Assembly (NCBI GenBank): GCA_947096075.1
Contig: CAMUQE010000041.1
Span: 1-13,542, forward strand
Source: Veillonella parvula
Lineage (GTDB): Bacteria; Bacillota; Negativicutes; Veillonellales; Veillonellaceae
Length of the DNA stretch: 13,542 bases
Direction: 5' to 3'
This document shows positions 6,709 through 13,542 of this stretch, in pieces. Under the pieces are notes generated by a model, which saw only the letters and a program-made list of their open reading frames with translations, had not been told where the DNA came from and searched no databases. The position numbers and the translations under genes are program-made. Within the stretch, counting starts at the first letter, position 1. Each line of letters begins with the position of its first letter.

Positions 6709-6737
6709 GTGATTATTAGTTTGTTAAGGAGGTATTT

Positions 6738-8033
6738 ATGTCTGTAAAAGATTTTGTGCAACAACGACGCGATGTGTTAATCGCTATGCGTCGCGACTTT
6801 CATATGTACCCTGAGCCTGCTTGGCTTGAGTACCGTTCTGCTGCGAAAGTGGCGGATACGCTTATTTCTTTGGGCTATGATGTGGCGTTAGGCGCCGATG
6901 TACTCGATTTAGATTCTCGTATGGGGTTACCTAGTGATGAGGTTATGAAAGCCGCTATGGATCGCGCCATCGAAGAAGGTGCTAATCCTGAACTTGTAGA
7001 AAAGATGGGCTACGGTAAAACGGCCATCGTCGCAACTATGAAGTTCGGTGGCGAGGGTCCCGTAGTAGCGTTTCGTGTAGACATGGATTCCAATGATGTC
7101 ATTGAAGCTAAAGAGGATAACCATGTACCCGCAAAGGGAGGCTTTCGTTCTTGTCACGATAAGGCGATGCACGCTTGCGGTCATGATGCACATATGACGA
7201 TGGGGCTAGGCCTAGCTGAATATTTGGCTGCGCACAAGGATGAATTCAAAGGAACTATTAAACTCATTTTCCAACCTGCAGAGGAAGGCGTGCGCGGTGC
7301 TAAAGCGATGGCGGAAGCGGGCGTTGTGGATGATGTAGATTTGATGTTCGGCATGCATATTGGGTTTAATGAAAATCTATCCAATTGTTTTGCGTGTAGC
7401 GATCATGGCTTCTTAGCGACAACAAAACTTGATGCGGTGTTCCACGGCTATTCTGCTCATGCTGGTGGTTCCCCAGAAAAAGCACAAAATGCAATGCTCG
7501 CAGGTTGTACAGCGGTTCTTAACTTACAAGCCATCGCTCGTCATAGTCAAGGCGCCTCTCGCATGAATGTAGGTGTTTTTGAAAGCGGTACAGGCCGCAA
7601 TGTGACGCCTGATGTGGCAGTTCTTAAACTAGAAACTCGTGGTGCCACTACAGAAATCAATGACTACATGATTGAACGAGCAAAGACTATTATTAAAAGT
7701 GCTGCAGAAATGCACGATTGTACCTTTGAAATTACAAAACAAGGAGAAACTCCTGCAGGTCGCATCAGCGATGATTTAGCTCGTGAGGTGCAAGCTATCG
7801 TGGAGCCACTTGGTATTTTTAAAGAGGTTCCATTTGATTACAGCGGTGGCGGTAGTGAAGATTGTGCGTACTTCTTGAACCGTGTCATTGATCGCGGCGG
7901 TAGAGCGACCTACATGGTAGTAGGTTCTGCTATTAAAGCGCCACATCACAATCCGCTCTTTGATATTGATGAAGAAGATATGTTAAACGGTATCATAGCA
8001 TTAGGGACAATTGCTGCTCACTATTTAAAATAA
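6738..8033 (+). CDS. M20 family amidohydrolase, AbgA-like
   Basis: This is a cytoplasmic two-metal amidohydrolase that probably releases an amino acid from an N-acyl or aminobenzoyl conjugate. The 431 residues are close in length and layout to E. coli AbgA, subunit A of p-aminobenzoyl-glutamate hydrolase; both carry an extra segment with SRMGLP (here 60-65) before the GPVVAFRVDMD block (107-117). Expected metal ligands are all visible: HACGHD (C147, H149), FQPAEEG (E182/E183), GMHIG (H207) and PHHN (H403/H404). The dimerisation domain shows YSAHAGGSPEKAQNA (238-252). AAGGAGG at 6726-6732 fixes the start. The first gene after a strong promoter, it is followed at 63 bases by a second M20 enzyme. 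No AbgB or AbgT homologue is next to it, so p-aminobenzoyl-glutamate as substrate is not established. Confidence 0.92.
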   Translation: MSVKDFVQQRRDVLIAMRRDFHMYPEPAWLEYRSAAKVADTLISLGYDVALGADVLDLDSRMGLPSDEVMKAAMDRAIEEGANPELVEKMGYGKTAIVATMKFGGEGPVVAFRVDMDSNDVIEAKEDNHVPAKGGFRSCHDKAMHACGHDAHMTMGLGLAEYLAAHKDEFKGTIKLIFQPAEEGVRGAKAMAEAGVVDDVDLMFGMHIGFNENLSNCFACSDHGFLATTKLDAVFHGYSAHAGGSPEKAQNAMLAGCTAVLNLQAIARHSQGASRMNVGVFESGTGRNVTPDVAVLKLETRGATTEINDYMIERAKTIIKSAAEMHDCTFEITKQGETPAGRISDDLAREVQAIVEPLGIFKEVPFDYSGGGSEDCAYFLNRVIDRGGRATYMVVGSAIKAPHHNPLFDIDEEDMLNGIIALGTIAAHYLK

Positions 8034-8096
8034 GGCTTACTGACTAGCCACCATATAGTTTGTCGGTAAATGATGTAGTAGATTGTGAGGTGTTAT

Positions 8097-9341
8097 ATGA
8101 TTCAACGAGAGCGATTAGTTAAAGATTTTGATGCTATGGCCCAATTGACAGCACCTGGTGAGGGCATTAATCGCCTTGCTTTCACCGATGCAGACTGGGA
8201 GGGGCGTCAATATATTATAGATCGCATGATTGATGCGGGTTTATCCGTTGAAATAGACGATTTTGGCAATGTCATTGGCTATAAGATTGGTAAGAAACCA
8301 GATTTACCAGTTGTCATGGTAGGATCTCATACAGATAGCGTACCCAATGGAGGCAATTACGATGGTGTGGTGGGCGTGTTATCTGCCATTGAAGTAATTC
8401 GTAGCATCACTGACGATGGTTATGAACATGACCATACCATCGCTGTCGTATCCTTCATGTGCGAAGAGTCCGGTCGCTTTGGGGATGCTACACTAGGTAG
8501 TAAGGCCATGCGTGGTGAATTAAGATTACAAGACTTACACCGATTGGTAGATAAACAAGGAATTTCCTTATACGAAGCATTGAAAGGTCGCAACTTAAAT
8601 CCCGATGGGATTGAAGCAATGGAATATAAACGATCTGTAAAGTCTTTCACAGAAATTCATATAGAACAAGGAAAGGTACTGGAGCACGAACAGAAAACGA
8701 TTGGCATTGTGACTGGTATTGCAGCGCCAGAGCGATTCTATGTGACCATTCGGGGCAATGCCGATCATAGTGGCGCTACACCGATGAACTTGCGTCATGA
8801 TGCCCTATGTGGAGCCTCAAAAATCATCCTCGGCATCGAGGAGATTGCATCCATGCAAGAGGAACCACCCGTGGTGGGAACTGTCGGTGTTGTGGAGGTT
8901 ACGCCAGGGGCGATGAATGTCATTCCTGGAGCTGTGAAACTAGGTGTAGATATTCGCAGCATATCTAAGGTAGCTCGCAATTCTGTAGTCACTCTTGTTA
9001 AGGAATTTATCGATATTACTGCAGAAAAACGAGGATTATCTTATACGATTGAGCCTATTGCACAAGACCATCCAGTGGAGATGCACCCTTCGATGATTCG
9101 AGAAATCGAAGAGGCTGTTAAGTCTGTAGGTGTAGAATATATGACTATGCCGAGCGGTGCCGGTCATGACGCGATGCATTGGGCGGAGGCAGTTTCTACG
9201 GGAATGATTTTTATTCCATGTCGTGATGGCATCAGTCATAATCCTGCAGAATTTGCTGAAATGGATGATATCGTAACGGGTGCAGAGGTGCTTGATAAGG
9301 TGCTTAGAAAACTTAGCTTGGAAGAAACGAAGCTTGTTTAA
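8097..9341 (+). CDS. M20 family Zn-dependent hydrolase (N-carbamoyl-amino acid/allantoate type)
   Basis: This belongs to the hydantoinase/carbamoylase branch of M20, which cleaves N-carbamoyl-L-amino acids, allantoate or ureidoglycolate with two metal ions. From ATG 8097 it has 414 residues, the normal family length. Ligand motifs are GSHTDSVPNGGNYDG (H78, D89), MCEESGRFG (E123/E124), EIHIEQG (H188) and GISHNPAEF (H381). The lid domain contains GNADHSGATPMNLRHDA (220-236), and SGAGHDAM lies at 353-360. AGGTG about five bases before ATG 8097 supports that start; GTG 8085 would add four residues and has no ribosome binding site. No terminator separates it from the AbgA-like gene, so the two are likely co-transcribed. 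Which carbamoyl or ureido substrate it uses cannot be read here, and no hydantoinase or allantoinase partner is present. Confidence 0.92.
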   Translation: MIQRERLVKDFDAMAQLTAPGEGINRLAFTDADWEGRQYIIDRMIDAGLSVEIDDFGNVIGYKIGKKPDLPVVMVGSHTDSVPNGGNYDGVVGVLSAIEVIRSITDDGYEHDHTIAVVSFMCEESGRFGDATLGSKAMRGELRLQDLHRLVDKQGISLYEALKGRNLNPDGIEAMEYKRSVKSFTEIHIEQGKVLEHEQKTIGIVTGIAAPERFYVTIRGNADHSGATPMNLRHDALCGASKIILGIEEIASMQEEPPVVGTVGVVEVTPGAMNVIPGAVKLGVDIRSISKVARNSVVTLVKEFIDITAEKRGLSYTIEPIAQDHPVEMHPSMIREIEEAVKSVGVEYMTMPSGAGHDAMHWAEAVSTGMIFIPCRDGISHNPAEFAEMDDIVTGAEVLDKVLRKLSLEETKLV

Positions 9342-9520
9342 TATACTTTTTTCTATATAGATAAGTAGTTATATAGATATATGATTATACTGTATATATT
9401 TGAGTGATTATTTTTATTATAGTTAGGCCTCTTAGGTGTAAGACATAGATAGGACTATTGTATTTAGTGTTGTTAGTTGTGTATTGGATGTAAAGTGTTT
9501 ATAGAGGGGATATAGCTATC
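9342..9520 (+). other. AT-rich spacer between the M20 enzyme and the DcuC-type carrier
   Basis: The 209 bases up to the carrier start contain TATATAGAT-like repeats (9354-9379) and no strong hairpin terminator, so read-through from the amidohydrolase operon is possible. No promoter with both boxes at good spacing could be picked out. I see no small coding region or structured RNA. Confidence 0.5.
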
Positions 9521-9550
9521 TTGCATCATATATACACGGATAGGAGAGTT

Positions 9551-10804
9551 ATGGTTATTACAGGTATTGTTATCGTAGTAGCAACGTTTATCGCTATTAT
9601 TAAACAGTTTGAAACGCGGCTCGTATTATTATTATCAGGCTTATTGATGTGCTTTATTGGGGGCAACCTTGGAGCTGGTACGACAGCCTTTGTAAAAGAA
9701 CTTACAAATCCAGGTCTTGTACCGACTATCTGTACGGTACTTGGCTTTAGCTACGTTATGGAATATACAAAATGTACGGAGCATATGGTGTATTTCATTT
9801 CCGCAGGGCTTAAAAAAATGACTAAAATCATCATCCCTGGTGCCGTTATTATTACATTCTTAATTAATATTGCATTGCCAACAGCGGCAGGTTGTGCCGC
9901 TGCCGTAGGTGCGCTATTGATTCCGGCTTTAATTCGTTCTGGTGTGCACCCAGCGATGGCTGGTTCTGCTATCTTCTTAGGTACATGGGGGAGTTCCTTG
10001 AGCCCAGGCCTTATGTTCAACCCTCAAGTGGCACAACTGGCGGGGGTAGACGTAATGACAGTTATTGCTAGCTTCTCCATGCAAGCCATTATCGGTATCG
10101 TAGTGGCTGCTATTTTGCTCAATATTGTGGCCATTGTTAAGAAGGAACATACAGGATATGTAATGATAAACAACACTGTAAAGGAAGGCAAAGAGTTCAA
10201 AGTAAATTATTTCTATGCAATCATTCCAATTATTCCTCTTGTATTACTTGTATTAGGTAGTAAACAAGTAGCGGTGATTCCAGAAGTTTCCGTTCCCGTT
10301 TCCATGCTCATCGGTACAGCGATTGGTATCGTTGCAGTTCGTCCTAATGTGACAGAAGCGGTTAAGAAGTTCTTCCGCGGTACTGGTGACGGTATGTGTG
10401 ATGTCGTTGGCCTTATGGCGGCAGCAGCATGCTTTACAGCAGGGATGCAACTCATCGGGCTTACAAGTGCCCTTATTGATGGAATGAAGAACTCTCAACA
10501 AATCGCCCAAATCGGGGCAGCCTTTGGTCCGTTCTTATTGGCTGTTATCTCTGGTTCTGGTAATGCAGCAGCTCTTGCCTTTAACGGTGCTGTAACCCCT
10601 CATGCAGCAGACTTTGGTTATGGTATTATGCAACTTGGATCCATGGCTCAAATCGGTGCTGGTATCGGTCGTAGTATGAGCCCAGTAGCTGGGGCAGGTA
10701 TCATCATTGCAGGGCTTGCAGGTATCAGCCCTATGGAAATGGCAAAACGCAATGCCGTGCCTTGTATTATTGCGACTGTAGTCATCATGCTATTGTTATT
10801 ATAG
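9551..10804 (+). CDS. DcuC-family carrier (C4-dicarboxylate anaerobic carrier type)
   Basis: This is an integral membrane carrier of 417 residues with about 11-12 hydrophobic helices. It resembles the DcuC family, whose E. coli member exports succinate under anaerobic conditions. Shared landmarks are FYAIIPIIPLVLLVL in the middle, the DGMCDVVGLMAAAACFTAGMQ segment, the SGSGNAAALAF motif, and near the C-terminus GIGRSMSPVAGAGIIIAG followed by ISPMEMAKRNAVP. ATG 9551 is preferred because AGGAGA lies just upstream at 9542-9547 and the protein then begins directly with a hydrophobic helix; TTG 9521 would add ten polar residues. Coming after two M20 hydrolases on the same strand, it may carry their substrate or product, but DcuC itself moves dicarboxylates, so the substrate is open. 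Confidence 0.88.
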   Translation: MVITGIVIVVATFIAIIKQFETRLVLLLSGLLMCFIGGNLGAGTTAFVKELTNPGLVPTICTVLGFSYVMEYTKCTEHMVYFISAGLKKMTKIIIPGAVIITFLINIALPTAAGCAAAVGALLIPALIRSGVHPAMAGSAIFLGTWGSSLSPGLMFNPQVAQLAGVDVMTVIASFSMQAIIGIVVAAILLNIVAIVKKEHTGYVMINNTVKEGKEFKVNYFYAIIPIIPLVLLVLGSKQVAVIPEVSVPVSMLIGTAIGIVAVRPNVTEAVKKFFRGTGDGMCDVVGLMAAAACFTAGMQLIGLTSALIDGMKNSQQIAQIGAAFGPFLLAVISGSGNAAALAFNGAVTPHAADFGYGIMQLGSMAQIGAGIGRSMSPVAGAGIIIAGLAGISPMEMAKRNAVPCIIATVVIMLLLL

Positions 10805-10848
10805 TCTTCAACTAGTTATATATTTGAAAGTATAGTTATTATAGTGAG

Positions 10849-10871
10849 TTCAATATGATCGTTATATTGAA
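10849..10871. repeat. 8-bp inverted repeat downstream of the carrier gene
   Basis: TTCAATAT (10849-10856) and ATATTGAA (10864-10871) form a perfect stem around a seven-base loop. There is no T tract behind it, so it is a weak hairpin or protein site rather than the main terminator, which is at 10925. Confidence 0.5.
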
Positions 10872-10924
10872 ATTATAATTATATCAACACTACAATTATA
10901 TTAATATCATAATTACACAGAGTA

Positions 10925-11001
10925 AAAACCCTTCTGTATACTGATTAGATATGTTATATTCGTGAGAATATAATCTTAACAATCAGCTATAGAAGGGTTT
11001 T
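10925..11001. terminator. Long bidirectional terminator between convergent genes
   Basis: The outer stem pairs AAAACCCTTCT (10925-10935) with AGAAGGGTTTT (10991-11001). A second stem pairs CTGATT (10941-10946) with AATCAG (10981-10986), and an apical stem pairs TTATATTC (10954-10961) with GAATATAA (10966-10973) around a GTGA loop. The top strand is followed by TCTTTT, and the bottom strand by TTTTT, so it can end both the carrier gene on the plus strand and the MFS gene on the minus strand. At about 77 bases it is far longer than a usual terminator hairpin. Confidence 0.85.
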
Positions 11002-11017
11002 CTTTTATGTATCGTTA

Positions 11018-12196
11018 TTATTTGAGTTTTAAGCCAATCCAGAGAGCAGAGATTATAAATAAGCAGCCACTTGCCCAGAATAAGGTTGTAAAACCTAACC
11101 ATGCCATTAGGCTTGCACCACCGACGGCGCCTAAGAAGTAACCAAGAAATAAACATGATTGGTTGTAGGAGAATACTTGTCCCGTAAATTCTCGAGGTGT
11201 TTTTGAAGAAAGGTAGGTATTTAATGCCGGTAACATACCACCTAGGCCGAAGCCTTGTAAAAATCGAATGAGTGTTAATTGGTAAACATCAGTAACATAA
11301 GCTTGAGGGATGTTGAATAAGCCTACATAGATAAGAGATACGACTAATACCTTGCGAGGACCAATTTTATCAACTAATTTACCGAGAGGTGAACTACTTA
11401 TCAATTGAGCAATGCCCATAGCAGAGAACACAGCGCCGGAAATGAATGCTAGATTTTCTGTGTTACTCGGAACAATACCTTTAATATATACGGAGATAAC
11501 AGGTTGTAAGGACATGATGCATATAGCATAGATAAAGGATGCAATACACAATGCTACAATACTATTAAATTCAGGAATTTGTTCTTTTAGTTTGCTAATA
11601 GAAAGTTTTTCAACATTAGGCTTCGGTACATAATTTTCATGGATAAAAATAGTAGCTAGCAAACCCGCGAAACCCATGAGAATACCAACTAAAATAAAGC
11701 CATTACGAATACCTATAGTATCTGCAATATATCCACCTAGTAAAGGTCCAATTAGAGAGCCTGCTAGATTCGCAGATGCTAATAAACCTAAAGCCCATCC
11801 AGTGCGATCAATAGGCGTTTCAGAGGCTATAAGTGTAATAGTTGCACTATAAAAGCCACTAACAAGGCCTTGAATGAGACGTATGAGAACAACTCCTTCT
11901 GGTATTGTCTGAAAGGCGATTAATAGATTACATAAGGCCATACCAAAACTTGAACGGATTAATGTAATTTTCCGACCTTTTTTATCTGCTATACGCCCCC
12001 AAAAGGGTGCCACTAAACATACGATTAAATAGGTTGCGCCGGTTGCTAAACCTGACCAGAGAGACATAGCCGATGGCGTTTGAACTCCTAAATCATGAAA
12101 ATATAGAGGGAGAATAGGTGCTAATTGGCTCACCCCAAAGGATGTACAGAATACACATATTAAACTGATATATACCGTACGTTTCCACGTTTCCAA
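11018..12196 (-). CDS. MFS transporter, MdtG-like multidrug efflux family
   Basis: This is an inner-membrane major facilitator of 392 residues with about 12 helices, probably an antiporter exporting drugs or metabolites. The loop between helices 2 and 3 has the classic motif A, GRIADKKGRK (67-76), and helix 5 has a motif C-like GPLLGGYIAD. A second motif A-like copy, GKLVDKIGPRK, marks the start of the C-terminal half. The sequence around LWSGL...APFWGRIADKKGRK and RTGWALG is close to E. coli MdtG. The start is TTG (12194-12196), supported by AAGGAG (complement of 12204-12209) seven bases away. The gene is convergent with the carrier gene, divergent from the DUF805 gene, and stands alone. Its substrate cannot be predicted. 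Confidence 0.9.
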   Translation of the reverse strand: METWKRTVYISLICVFCTSFGVSQLAPILPLYFHDLGVQTPSAMSLWSGLATGATYLIVCLVAPFWGRIADKKGRKITLIRSSFGMALCNLLIAFQTIPEGVVLIRLIQGLVSGFYSATITLIASETPIDRTGWALGLLASANLAGSLIGPLLGGYIADTIGIRNGFILVGILMGFAGLLATIFIHENYVPKPNVEKLSISKLKEQIPEFNSIVALCIASFIYAICIMSLQPVISVYIKGIVPSNTENLAFISGAVFSAMGIAQLISSSPLGKLVDKIGPRKVLVVSLIYVGLFNIPQAYVTDVYQLTLIRFLQGFGLGGMLPALNTYLSSKTPREFTGQVFSYNQSCLFLGYFLGAVGGASLMAWLGFTTLFWASGCLFIISALWIGLKLK

Positions 12197-12536
12197 AGTA
12201 TCTCTCCTTCACTAGTCTTAGTACAATTTATAGTACCAGAAAAATAGTAATTCTATATCTTTTTGACTTCATCCCCAATATTAAGTCAGGAAGTTTGTCG
12301 TTTGCACTGGTATCTTGAATCCAGTAGTTGATGGATAAAATAAAACTTAGGCTCTCTTTTCCACAAAATAATCAGTGGGAACTGATAACATATGTAATTT
12401 CAGTATACTATTAGTGTTTAAAGGAAAACAATATAAATATTCTGGACTCATAGTGTTGATATTTTAATATACATATATTTATATTAGAATAAAGTAGATT
12501 AAAATTTGTTTTGAGCGTATAGAGAGAATTATTTTA
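12197..12536. other. 340-base divergent intergenic region
   Basis: This AT-rich spacer lies between two divergently transcribed genes. Features seen are an imperfect GTAC-8-GTAC inverted repeat close to the MFS start (about 12221-12237), TGACTT/AAGTCA arms (12264-12269 and 12283-12288), a perfect ATCAGT-GGGA-ACTGAT hairpin (12371-12386) and a candidate promoter for the DUF805 gene (12456-12485). I find no convincing coding region. Confidence 0.6.
12456..12485 (+). promoter_or_regulatory. Candidate promoter of the DUF805 gene
   Basis: TTGATA (12456-12461) and TATATT (12480-12485) are 18 bases apart, each one base from the consensus. The leader to the ATG at 12537 would be about 45 bases. The region is so AT-rich that chance matches are likely. 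Confidence 0.45.
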
Positions 12537-13466
12537 ATGTGGTTAGATAATGAACTTTCACTATTTAAACAAAATATAGAAATATTGCGAGTGAATCAAC
12601 GCATAGGCCGATTTGCATATTTATGGGGCGTGCTTGGTTTAATGGTTAGTAAATTTTTAGCCTATTTTATATTTGTTCTATTGGGAGCGCTTATTCAAGG
12701 TAGTTCACTGCAAGATAGTCAGTATTTGGCTTATATTTATTTGGGATGTCTACAGATTATACATGTAATTGCAACTATTTTTATACTTAAACGTAGACTA
12801 AATGACTGTGGTTCATCCTTGTGGTATATGATCTTAGTTCCTATAGCATACCTAAGTTTATGGGTGTATTGGGGGATGAGTTTCACTTGGAAATCTATAT
12901 CTGAAACCTTTATAAATACAAACTTTTATTGGGACGGATTCCTCTGGCAGTATTTTGTCTTGGCTTGTTTCGGGTTGCCTCTTAGTGTGCCAGATTCTAA
13001 TGAGTATGGCTTAGACGAAGGACGGGATAGATATAATAACTATATTATTGCCTACGATAGAAGCTCCACCGTTAGTGAAGATAAAGATGTTAGTACATTC
13101 GACTATGTGTGTGGTTGTATATGGGATGTTTTATTTGCTAAGCTCTTTGATATTAAAGGAAGATCTTCCATATCAGCCTTTGGGATTGGTCTTGTAGGAA
13201 CTCGTCTTTTCATGGATGTCATTTTGTATCTGGCTATATCCGTAGTGTCGTTAATTGTTCAAGTTGGTATCCCTCTTTATATACCACGTTGGGGTTTTAT
13301 GTATATTCAAATATGGCCAGCTATAGCAATGATTACATTAGGTATACGTAGACTTCACGATTCTCTATTAAGCGGGTTATGGATTATTGGCATTTTTATT
13401 CCGTATATCAATATCTTTGTCAGTTATCATCTTTTGTTTAAAAAATCTTGGCATATAGATAATTAA
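12537..13466 (+). CDS. Membrane protein with two DUF805 units
   Basis: DUF805 proteins are small membrane proteins of about 110-150 residues, of unknown function. This 309-residue protein appears to contain two units. The first has NQRIGRFAYLWGVL (20-33), the RRLNDCGSSLWYMIL block (86-100) and a PLSVPDSNEYG segment (148-158). The second has FDIKGRSSISAFGIGLVGTR (204-223) and the RRLHDSLLSGLWIIGIFIP block (271-289). A polar linker, about residues 159-190, separates them. Six or seven membrane helices are visible. The ribosome binding site is weak, AGAGAG at 12521-12526 ten bases before the ATG. The gene looks more AT-rich than the metabolic genes to the left and has no co-transcribed partner in the window, so its role is unknown. 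Confidence 0.85.
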   Translation: MWLDNELSLFKQNIEILRVNQRIGRFAYLWGVLGLMVSKFLAYFIFVLLGALIQGSSLQDSQYLAYIYLGCLQIIHVIATIFILKRRLNDCGSSLWYMILVPIAYLSLWVYWGMSFTWKSISETFINTNFYWDGFLWQYFVLACFGLPLSVPDSNEYGLDEGRDRYNNYIIAYDRSSTVSEDKDVSTFDYVCGCIWDVLFAKLFDIKGRSSISAFGIGLVGTRLFMDVILYLAISVVSLIVQVGIPLYIPRWGFMYIQIWPAIAMITLGIRRLHDSLLSGLWIIGIFIPYINIFVSYHLLFKKSWHIDN

Positions 13467-13542
13467 ATAGATTTTCTTAGTCGTGTTGGTTGTTAATGAA
13501 GGAATAGGAGATTTATATTTAAGAAGTATAATATTTTTAAAT
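13467..13542 (+). other. AT-rich right edge without a recognisable gene
   Basis: The last 76 bases contain an AGGAG near 13506, but no start codon follows at a useful distance within the window. No terminator hairpin for the DUF805 gene is seen before the window ends. Confidence 0.4.

Noticed and set aside
9342..9550. A riboswitch or structured leader before the DcuC-type carrier
   Set aside because: The spacer is AT-rich with only simple repeats; I could not find paired helices or a terminator/antiterminator arrangement.
10936..10941. A further GTATAC copy as a third operator site
   Set aside because: It lies inside the stem of the long terminator between convergent genes, where a transcription regulator site would have no obvious role; the six-base core is expected by chance.
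12263..12268. TTGACT as a -35 box in the divergent region
   Set aside because: No acceptable -10 sequence lies 15-19 bases downstream, so it is more likely one arm of the TGACTT/AAGTCA inverted repeat.

Overview
The window reads as an ordinary chromosomal segment of an anaerobic, low-to-moderate-GC Firmicute with strong AGGAGG-type ribosome binding sites. The most likely source is a Negativicute such as Veillonella or a close relative. This is an inference from the gene content ([FeFe]-hydrogenase maturase HydE, a DcuC-type anaerobic dicarboxylate carrier family member, EF-G-2-type GTPase, M20 amidohydrolases) and from the general codon style; no ribosomal RNA or other marker gene is present to prove it. 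I see no phage, transposon, integrase, CRISPR array, tRNA or rRNA.

Layout. (1) 1-2725: an upstream terminator, then a tight three-gene operon: an unrecognised 200-residue protein, the peroxide-stress protein YaaA, and HydE, closed by a strong hairpin terminator. A perfect ATACCC-N5-GGGTAT inverted repeat resembling a CsoR/CstR-type operator sits in the promoter region of this operon. (2) 2784-5026: a stand-alone EF-G paralogue of the EF-G-2 type, in which the usual catalytic histidine of the G3 motif is tyrosine, closed by a strong terminator. (3) 5146-6621: a YhcH/YjgK/YiaL (DUF386) protein followed one base later by a ten-helix EamA-family transporter, then a terminator. The spacer before this pair carries two short perfect tandem duplications. 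(4) 6670-10804: a well-formed promoter drives an AbgA-like M20 amidohydrolase, a second M20 enzyme of the N-carbamoyl-amino-acid/allantoate hydrolase type, and probably a DcuC-family carrier. Together these look like an uptake-and-hydrolysis module for an N-acylated or N-carbamoylated amino acid or small peptide-like compound. (5) 10925-11001: an unusually long hairpin serving as a bidirectional terminator against the convergent MFS gene. (6) 11018-12196 (minus strand): an MdtG-like MFS efflux pump starting at TTG. (7) 12197-12536: a 340-base AT-rich divergent spacer. (8) 12537-13466: a protein made of two DUF805 units.

Several genes have an upstream in-frame alternative start that is less well supported than an internal one: HydE (TTG 1549 preferred over ATG 1531), the DUF386 protein (ATG 5146), the EamA transporter (ATG 5624), the second M20 enzyme (ATG 8097) and the DcuC-type carrier (ATG 9551). 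In each case the preferred start was chosen by its Shine-Dalgarno sequence. I did not find strong evidence of a wholly new system. The best candidates for follow-up are the unknown protein linked to YaaA and HydE with its operator-like site, the two-hydrolase-plus-DcuC module, and the tandem DUF805 protein.
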